A DNA stretch of 64,000 nt from Hetaerina americana (Eukaryota > Arthropoda > Insecta > Odonata > Calopterygidae): contig JAKTNV010000074.1 of assembly GCA_022747635.1 (NCBI GenBank), positions 434,001-498,000 on the forward strand, written 5' to 3'. The translations under genes and the position numbers were made by a program. The notes beneath the pieces are model-generated. The model was not told the origin of the DNA. It made no database searches and saw only the letters and a list, made by a program, of their open reading frames with translations. Below, piece by piece: positions 54,701 through 63,700 of the stretch. How positions within the stretch are numbered: the stretch's first letter is position 1; every line of letters starts with the position of its first letter.

Positions 54701-57700
54701 GGAGATGTGGGTGGAGAAGGTGGACTACTGGCTTTGCTCTGCTGCTGTGATGTTTGCGGCAGAGACTGCTGCTGCTCTATGGGAGATGGAGGCTGCTGGT
54801 GAAGAATAGGGGCAGGAGAGACCTGCTGATGATGATGGAGAGGGGCTGGGGAGGGCTGCTGGTGGTGAATGGGGGCTGGGGAGGGCTGCTGGTGGTGAAT
54901 GGGGGCTGGGGAGGGCTGCTGGTGGTGAAGAGGGGCTGGGGAGGGCTGCTGGTGGTGAATAGGGGCTGGGGAGGGCTGCTGATGGTGAATGGGGGCTGGG
55001 GAGGGCTGCTGGTGGTGAAGAGGGGCTGGGGATGCCTGCTGGTGGAGAATGGGGGCTGGGGAGGGCTGCTGATGGTGAATTGCCACTGGGGAGGGCTGCT
55101 GATGGTGAATTGGGGCTGAAGAGGGCTGCTGGAGATGAGACGGTGCTGGGGAGGCCTGCTGGTGATGCGGGGGTGCTGGGGAGGCCTGCTGGTGGTGAGA
55201 CGGGGCTGGAGAGGCCTGCTGGTGATGAGGGGGTGCTGGAGAGGGTTGTTGATGGTGAGGAGGGGCTGGAGAAGGCTGCTGAAGTGGAGGGGCTGGAGAA
55301 GGTTGCTGGTGCTGTGGGACCGGGGATGCCTGCTGGTGCTGTGGGACTGGGGATGCCTGCTGGTGTTGAGGAATGGGAGAGGATTGCTGGTGCTGAGAAA
55401 TAGGAGAAGGCTGCTGGTGTTGTGGGATGGGTGAAGGCTGCTGGTGTTGAGATACTGGAGATGGGGGTGGTGGTTGGTGAATTTGCTGTATAGGCTGTGG
55501 TAGAGTTTGAGGAATGGTTTTCTGATATGGGGGGGAGGAAGGCAACTGTATCGGACTATTTAACTGATTTTCTTGATGAGACATTTGCAGTGTGGGCTGA
55601 TGGCCACAATTTGGCAGATTCCTCAAGTTCTGATTTGTAGAAGCCCCACCTCCCAGTTGGGTGCCAACTGGAAGAGTAGGTAAAGCAGTGTCACCAGTTA
55701 TGTTGGTGCTACAGCCACTATGTGAAAGAAGCTGTGAGAGTACAACATGGTTATTGGGTGCTGGTGACCCCGTTGAAGGAGATCCTCCTGAACTGGAACC
55801 ACCACCCACTCCTCCACCCATTATATTCCCTGAAGGAGTGTTGGCAGAAGTTGAAAGCAGCTGAGAGACAGGCTGGGGCACAGGAGTAGTTAAATGTGCT
55901 CTTGGTGTGGCAACGGACTGATGATGAAGAAGAATTGCTGGGGACTGCGATGACTGGATAGAAGGAGTTCCACTATTCACAATAGATGGCTGGGTTGGCG
56001 GTGATAAAGGCTGCAAGACAAAGTATTAATGCTATACTTAATCAAACCAAAAATGCACACAAAGAATAATCAATGAATTCACTTAAATAATACACTGAAA
56101 TAAATATTTAATATTCTTGCTTTATTCAATTGACTTTATTCAACTGATATACTAGAATAGTAAATGAAAGAGATTTGCTTATTTATTCCTTATTTCACAG
56201 GAAGAATACATAACTCATCATGCCATCCATCCTACCTTTCCTTTTACTAAATGTTCATTTTATACCTTAAACTAGATTGTCTTCTTATGACAAAAATTCA
56301 ATCTTTTATTTATGTAATAAATTACTGCATTGAAAAAGTCTAAGAGTTGACATATACATATTTCTTTGCTGGGCAGGTTGAATTGAGTGCAGTTTGATTA
56401 AATGGATCCAAATTTACTACTTTATTAGACTACAATGTTTATTTAATTATGAAGTGCCTAGTATTCTCAACTGGGGGGACACAGACACCAAAACCAACAG
56501 CGGCCATTATGCCATCCATCATTGTTTCGTTACTAACTTTCCTAAGTGCTAGTCAAATTATTAATTATGAAGGTTATACTTTAATCAAATCAACTATGAA
56601 CCAACTTATTCAAAGTAATTTTTAAATGTGGAGTCTCAGCAATATTTTATAGAACGAAGAAATGACTTCACCAAGTTCAAATTTGTAAACATGTTCCTCA
56701 GAAGTACAATTACAGCCTTCTGGAAGCCTACAAACTAGGAATACCTTACAAACTTATTCATTAATAGTGTTACGAATATTGTACACTGATTCAAGAGCAA
56801 CAGTAAAAATTAAAAGTAATAGGCATGTGACCATGTACAATATATTTATATAGGAAATAATGACCTCAAGGTCTTCCTAGTTTCATAAATTACCAATATT
56901 GTATTATTTTCTCCGAGGAGAAATTCAAGCCTGTGACAGTCATGCATGACTACAACATTCATATAGGAATTCCTATACATATGCAGGCAAAGTTTGGATG
57001 CTTGTTGCCGCAACCTCATTCACCTTGTGCCATTAAACAATGTTTAAGTTCACTGCTGAACTACCTTATGTCATTAATACTTCATACAAGTACATCTATT
57101 CTTAAAAAAAATGCCACTGCCAATCTTTATTTGCCAAGAAAAATCCAATATCATTTCGTTTAGGCTCATTACATGATTATTCAATAGGATCATAATGATA
57201 ATCATCATTCTATCCACCTCTTCAATAAGGTAATCATTAATTAGCAAAATCTTTTTTGGAGTGATTTATCTACTCCATACATATGTACAGATATAAACAA
57301 ATGAACAAAGCAAAATGATAATAATTTGAATGCAACAATTTCATAGAGAAAAAATCATTTGCCTTGACCAGGATTTGAACCCGGATCCCTCGATGTCTGG
57401 TCGAGTACTTTAGCCAGTTAAGCTATCAAGGCATCCTCCTAAACTCTGAAATTTTCGTAAATTTGGCCCAAGTGTTTAAAAGTTGGCGTTAACCTCATGG
57501 ACTGTGGCGCATCACGCACGACTACGAATGCCTGTGACATTTCATGTATAGTATTTTGTCACAACATCTTGTTCCTCTAAAGCCCCCAAAATTTCAGAGT
57601 TTGAGAGGACGCCTCGATAGCTTAACTGGCTAAAACACTCCACCAGCCATCGAGGGATCCGGGTTTGAATCCTGGTCAAGGTGAATGATTTTTACAGTCT

Positions 57701-60700
57701 GAAATTGTTGCATTGTATTGCACATTAGCAGATGACTCCATTAAAAGTTACTGTTGCGGGATCTCCCGCAGTATCTTTGGATAATAATTTGGTTTAACAA
57801 ATCATAATGTAAGAATAATTTCATGCTTTTATTATTGGGCATAAATCAATTCCCTTACCTGCATGGCCGCTGAACAATCTCTTTGCAGTAAAACCCTACC
57901 ATCTTCACTTAACGCAAAGCGCACCTGCCCTTGACCCTATTAAGAAATAAGGGAATATTATATTAGCATAACAAAAGTAATTAAGGTTCTACATTTGTGA
58001 AATTGCCAAGTCTTATCAGGAGGCAGAGAGACATGTTTCGATTCAGAAACAGAAAATAAATTTTGACACAAAGGTGAGTAACATAGGTAATTTGTACACT
58101 TTGCATACGAGGGCTTCAGTATCTATGTCATTATTGCCTCACAATTCAACATAATATAAAAACAACATTAATGTATAATGCAGTATTTAATTTATCTCAA
58201 TTAGTAATAGCACCAAGATATTCTAGACAAAGGAACCCTGATTTTATGCATTTAATCCCCAAGCACCCAGGAATTGAACCTGGAACCTACCATCAGTAGT
58301 TTAATGCCTTATCCACAGGACTACCAAATCCCCCTTGTCAAGTATCCAGAAGTTATATTTGAGCAAAACATTTTAAATACAAATGCAATGAACAGTCACT
58401 AATTAAGAGTGGTCAAGTGCATTGCAAACAAGAATTTGTAACCCAAGTGACTGAAAAAAAGCTATGAATCCAGAAAGCAAGACTAAAATAGAGAATGTCC
58501 AATTAAAAATAAGGTAAAAATTGCAGAAATCATATGAATAGACTATTTTTGATAAACATGCATTAGTTTTATATTTCATTAATTCCAAAGCATGAGAAAT
58601 AAAAAAAGGCACTAAAATTACAGTGAGCCTCCATTTTTTCTCCAATACATTTACCCACCTTGATAAATTTCCATGTCTCCTAATTTGAAATCAATTCAAT
58701 GAACAATGTTCATCTTATGGTCAACAAGCTTCAAAACCATTTTTGCCGTATTATGACTGAGAACTTGAACCCCTTTTACCCAAATCATATTAACCCTCAT
58801 CATAATTTATTATCACTTGGGTATTCCCCATAGTGAGGGAGAGAGTGAAATAAAACGGGACGTGATCTTATTCAGCAATACAAAACGGAGAAAACTAAAA
58901 TCCTAGAAACAAATCTACCATTCTGCAATTCTGAATACACAGTTTCCCTAAAAATGCTTAGCTATACAATCTCCCTAGACTAAAATTGCTGATGTGCTTG
59001 ATTTATGAACCCACATAAACACTGCCATTAGGCCTGGTTGCCAGTAACATCACAAGTCTTAAAGGAGCAAGGAAAAATAGTCTGGCAAGGTAAACAACAT
59101 CATCATTGTTGACACAATGATCAGGTGTTTTTCTACTCTTTTAACTTTTTATCTTTCCATAGCCAAAGCTACATCTCAGCCCATCCCCAGAAACTCCATG
59201 GTGTTACTGGGGAGTAATGTACAACAAAAAATATTACTGTTATTTTTTTCAGTGCATCATAGCTTCTCAACTGCTTGCACAATATTTTTGAAAATGTGCT
59301 AACATACAACCATGATTTTGGCTTCTCCATGAACTTGTGCATGTGTCCAATTATTAACACTAAATGCACTTTCAACATATTCTTGAACAATCTAATGCAT
59401 GCTATTTTGTTGTAATTATTATCCACATGATTTAGAAGGACATTTTATGCAAGACTTGGGAAGAGACAAACAAATCAGCGAGATTTACAGCAAACTATAC
59501 ATAATATTGGCATTAAATGTCCATATTACATGTACACTATAGCATAGCATACCTGCTGGACTGCTATGGAACCCTGGAGATGAGCTAGTAAATGAGATTG
59601 TTGAGCACTTGGATGTACAGAAGGTGTCTGTTGATGATTGGTCCCTGTGTTAAGCCCAGGATGAGAGTTTATGGCTTCAGAAGAAATGAGTGCTTGATGC
59701 TGGAGGCCACTACTTGTACAAATATCTTGAGAAACACCTCCGGACCCCCCACTGTTCTGCTGGATAACATTGCATTGAGATGTGGCCACTGAGTGAGGGG
59801 CCTGGACTAGAGACCCATCATCCCCTGTGTCTACTACACCAGTTTCAAACTGACCTAAGTCCTCATCATCACCGATTCCAGCAGACTTCATTATATCTGC
59901 TAGGTTGAGAGTCTTCATAGGCACACTGCCACATATTTCTTCCCCACTCTCCTCCACCTCGCCACCGGTGGACCCTTCCCCATCCTCCTCATCATCACGA
60001 GAACCCTTTCTCTTTTTCTTCTTTTTGGGTTTCTTTCTGGATTGTGGAGGTGGGAAAGATAAAGATGGGGGAGGAGATATCACTGATATGGGATTTATAC
60101 TGGCACCCATGGTTCGCGTCCGTTGCACCACCCCAACGGAATCCATCACATTCACTGCACTGTGGTTAGGAAGCATTGCACCTGTTGGTCCAGTCGCTCG
60201 GACTTGGTTGGATAATCCACCATGCACCAAGGATTGCTGCTGCTGCTGGTGGGGATGTAGGATGTGACCCTGCAAGGTCTGTGCCGTGGGTGCTACTGTC
60301 GCCCCTTGGATGATTTGGGCATGCCCCTGTATCATAGCACTGGGAACCACACTACTCGTCCCTGTGGCAGTACCGCGAATTTGTTGGAAACTCAGTGTTT
60401 GGCCGGGGGGCACGGCTATGAGTGTGGGCCCAGAAGGTGTCTGTATCTGCTGAAGCTGCATGGGTCCTTGGGTAGTGGTGATGAATCTCACCACCTGGCC
60501 TCCTGTAGCCCCGGCCTGGACTGCCATTCCTGCCCCTGCCGTGCCCCCCAGTTGCCTCCCCTGTGACTGCTGCTGCAACTGCTGGTGCTGTGGATGGTGG
60601 ATTAATACCTGTCCCTGAGCTCCTGCCAAAACGAGCCCACCACTAACCCCTTTCGCTCCCCCCACCACACCTGGATTGGTTAACACACCTCCAGCTGCAC

Positions 60701-63700
60701 TTGCAGCTGTCGGCCCACTGACAATTTGCTGCTGTTGCTGTTGTTGACGTAATATGAACTGAACACCACCACCTGGCTGCTGAATTATGACAGGTGACTG
60801 TGATAGACCAGGTATCATCTAAAATAAAAAAAAAGAAAAAAATAAGTTAATGGTGAATTTGTGCCATACAAGGACATCACTTTGCAAATGTATTTTAAGT
60901 GGCTGTAAAAATCACCAGCATTTAGGCAGTAGGATTATATTTTAGGTTTTGGATGTACATTATGAATTTACCTTCCATTAGAAACTTATTACCATCTACC
61001 TGGCCCAAAAATTTAAAAGATAAAATATTAAGGCATGGGGCTTTCAAAACAATATAAAACTATAGCATGATCCAACATATAAAGAAGAAAAAAGTTATAT
61101 TGAGCCTTGTGCATGCAAACCCACAAAAAGAGATTCACAATGAAGGGGGAGCAGAAGGATTGGGGGATTCAAGAATCCAAATAAGTAAAATCTTAACAGT
61201 AGAGAGAATTACCTTCATATCAATGTTGAGGGTTTTCATTTTAACCATGGCTTAACATTTAAGTCGCATAATTGCAAACATTTAAATATTTTGTCAAGTG
61301 CTAGGTTTAAAATAATGTGCTAACATCTAATGTACCATTGCAAGGCAAGTCTTAGCATTCCATTTATTTCCAACCATCTTTATAAATCCTGTGGCTATGC
61401 AAGACTGCAATATTTCATCAGAATTTGAAGACTTCAAATTCATATATTTGGATTAGATTCCTAGTCAATAAACTTTTATTTTTATCACATTTTACGAAGA
61501 AATAGGGTTTATTTTCCCCAATGTTGGTCATTTTGAATAATTTTTCAGTGGCTCTTCTTTTGACAAAATTTGCAAATAATGAGTACATTTGTTTACCACT
61601 TCCACCATTATACATCTTGAAAAATTGTAGTGACCCTTAAGTTGATAAATCATTTAATTTAAAAATTTTCAAAAGAAAAATTTTTTGAAAGACGTTTTTC
61701 AAAAGGTTAAATTGTTTCCTTGGTCAGAGAAGTGCCTCAACAAAATTGGATTTAAGCAATCATTATAGAGGTTGAGTTTGTTTAGGGGAGAAAATATTCC
61801 AAATCATAACTTCTTCTACATAATAAAAACTTTACCATCAAATTGTCACAAAGTTAGGGTTCAAATTATACATGGCAAAAATAAGTTTTTCAATTGAACT
61901 AATTTAAATAGCATAAATGTAATTTTTACTGGTTCATATAAAATGTTTAATTTAATCAGCTTAGAGAGGCTCACAAAAATAAATATAATAATTGTATTGA
62001 GTATGGCATAAATCTTGACATTTCAATCCCACATAGAAATAGTACCCATTACATTCTTCATTATGGTCTCTACCCATAGTAACAGTGATGTATCTTTATA
62101 ATATGCATTAGCTGACAATTAATGAAACTAAAATAAGACATAATAAAAAAAATGAGTTTCCTAAAAACTCAGTCAAGATGGAATTTAAGTCTTAGAAATA
62201 TTTTGTGCATTATCCTATTTCCTAAAAATTCCTGGTTACTCCACTATGCTCATCAAGGCAGCCATGGCAAGTATTAGCTGGGTCAGGTGAAAATGGAGTT
62301 TAATGGGGCCGGAGCACTTCAGCAGATTTTAAAGAGATGCAGAATTTATGAAAATTAACTCTATAAACATTATTTACAGTAATTGTCTGCAAATCAATAC
62401 AACTTACCCAATGAGTTGTTAAAAATAGAATACAACATAACAATAAGAATATTTAAAACCGAATTTCATTTATAATCATCCAGAAAAGTTGCACAGAGCA
62501 ACTCTGACAATTTGGGGAAACTTCATCAGTGTTGCTCACAGTCACATTGGCAGTAAATAGGGTTAAACATTTGTAAACCCCATGAGTATTTTCATTACTT
62601 TGATGTGTCAGATTTAAACTACTAAAATGTATCTGTTATGATGCAAGATTTGCTAGTGTATGCTATTTACAACATTAAATACGTATTTGCCAGTCAAAAT
62701 GTCCATCCAGTCAAGATACTGAAATTACTGGCTGGAATGGATGTGGTGTCAGTAGTCTAAAAAATACTTGACTTGCGTAAATTTTAACTTTTAAGACAAT
62801 AAATGCAAAGACTCCACCATAAAAGTCATTTGCCTAGACTGGGACCGTTAAATTGAAAATTCAGGGAAAAGAAAACTCCTGGTCTATGTGAATGATTTTT
62901 TACGTGAAATTCTCCAGTGTCAGCACACAAACATGTTGACTCCGCTAAGAGTTATTGCTGCGGCATTTCCCAGTTCATTTGAATAAAAAAATAATTTAGG
63001 GTGCAAGAATAATGAAGTGTTATGGAATTCAAAACAAGAATACTGAGAAGGTATCTTAGAAAGTTTAGAAAACCAAATTTTAATTCAAGCACAATGATAA
63101 GCAATGCAACATTAAATCACAGAAATTTGTTGAAGTACTCTGAAGGCATATCAAATATTAGAATTATCTATAACTACCACTCTCATGGGTTATTATTATT
63201 TATCCCTGAGACGCATTCATAAACTAAAATACCATTTTTGGCTTCTTATTTTTGCTTACTCAAAATCCCCTTAAAGGAAATAGGATAAACCAGAACCATT
63301 TAAACAACAAAAAATTACCTGGTTTAAGACTAGGGTTCCAGCTGGAGAATGATGATGGTGATGATGGTTCTGTCCAATTACCAACTGAGCACCATGAGGT
63401 CCAACAGCACCAGGACCAGAAGAAGCCACAGTTGAAACAACAGATTGTACTGTAGGGGAAGCTATGCATGTTGACGTTGTTGATACTGCTATTGAAGGAT
63501 TTGTAACTGATGGTGGGGGTGCACCAGAAGCAGGCTTGGGCAAAAGCTGTGGTTGCTTTGGTCGTGGAGGAGGTGGTGGGGGTTGGGGGTGAATGTGCTG
63601 TTGAGGTGTGGTGGCCCCAGCATTTGCACGGAATGGAGATCCTGTTACAGTACCCCCTGAAGCTCCACTTTGCTGCAGTATCTGCAGCAAGGGAAAGGCT

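Larger units (their letters stand above)
56011..57858 (-). other. BICRA intron, 1.85 kb
   Basis: AT-rich, with the SINE C inverted pair at 57350-57790. Confidence 0.7.

Noticed and set aside
54627..55434. Long plus-strand open frames opposite the BICRA repeat
   Set aside because: They are antisense shadows of the repeat array; the minus frame joins splice sites and continues for 768 codons, and the plus frames have no splice or start context.
57608..57680. Functional tRNA gene
   Set aside because: The same head occurs in several copies with a shared non-tRNA leader and body, the base before the anticodon is C instead of U, and this copy has mismatched stems; it is a SINE head.
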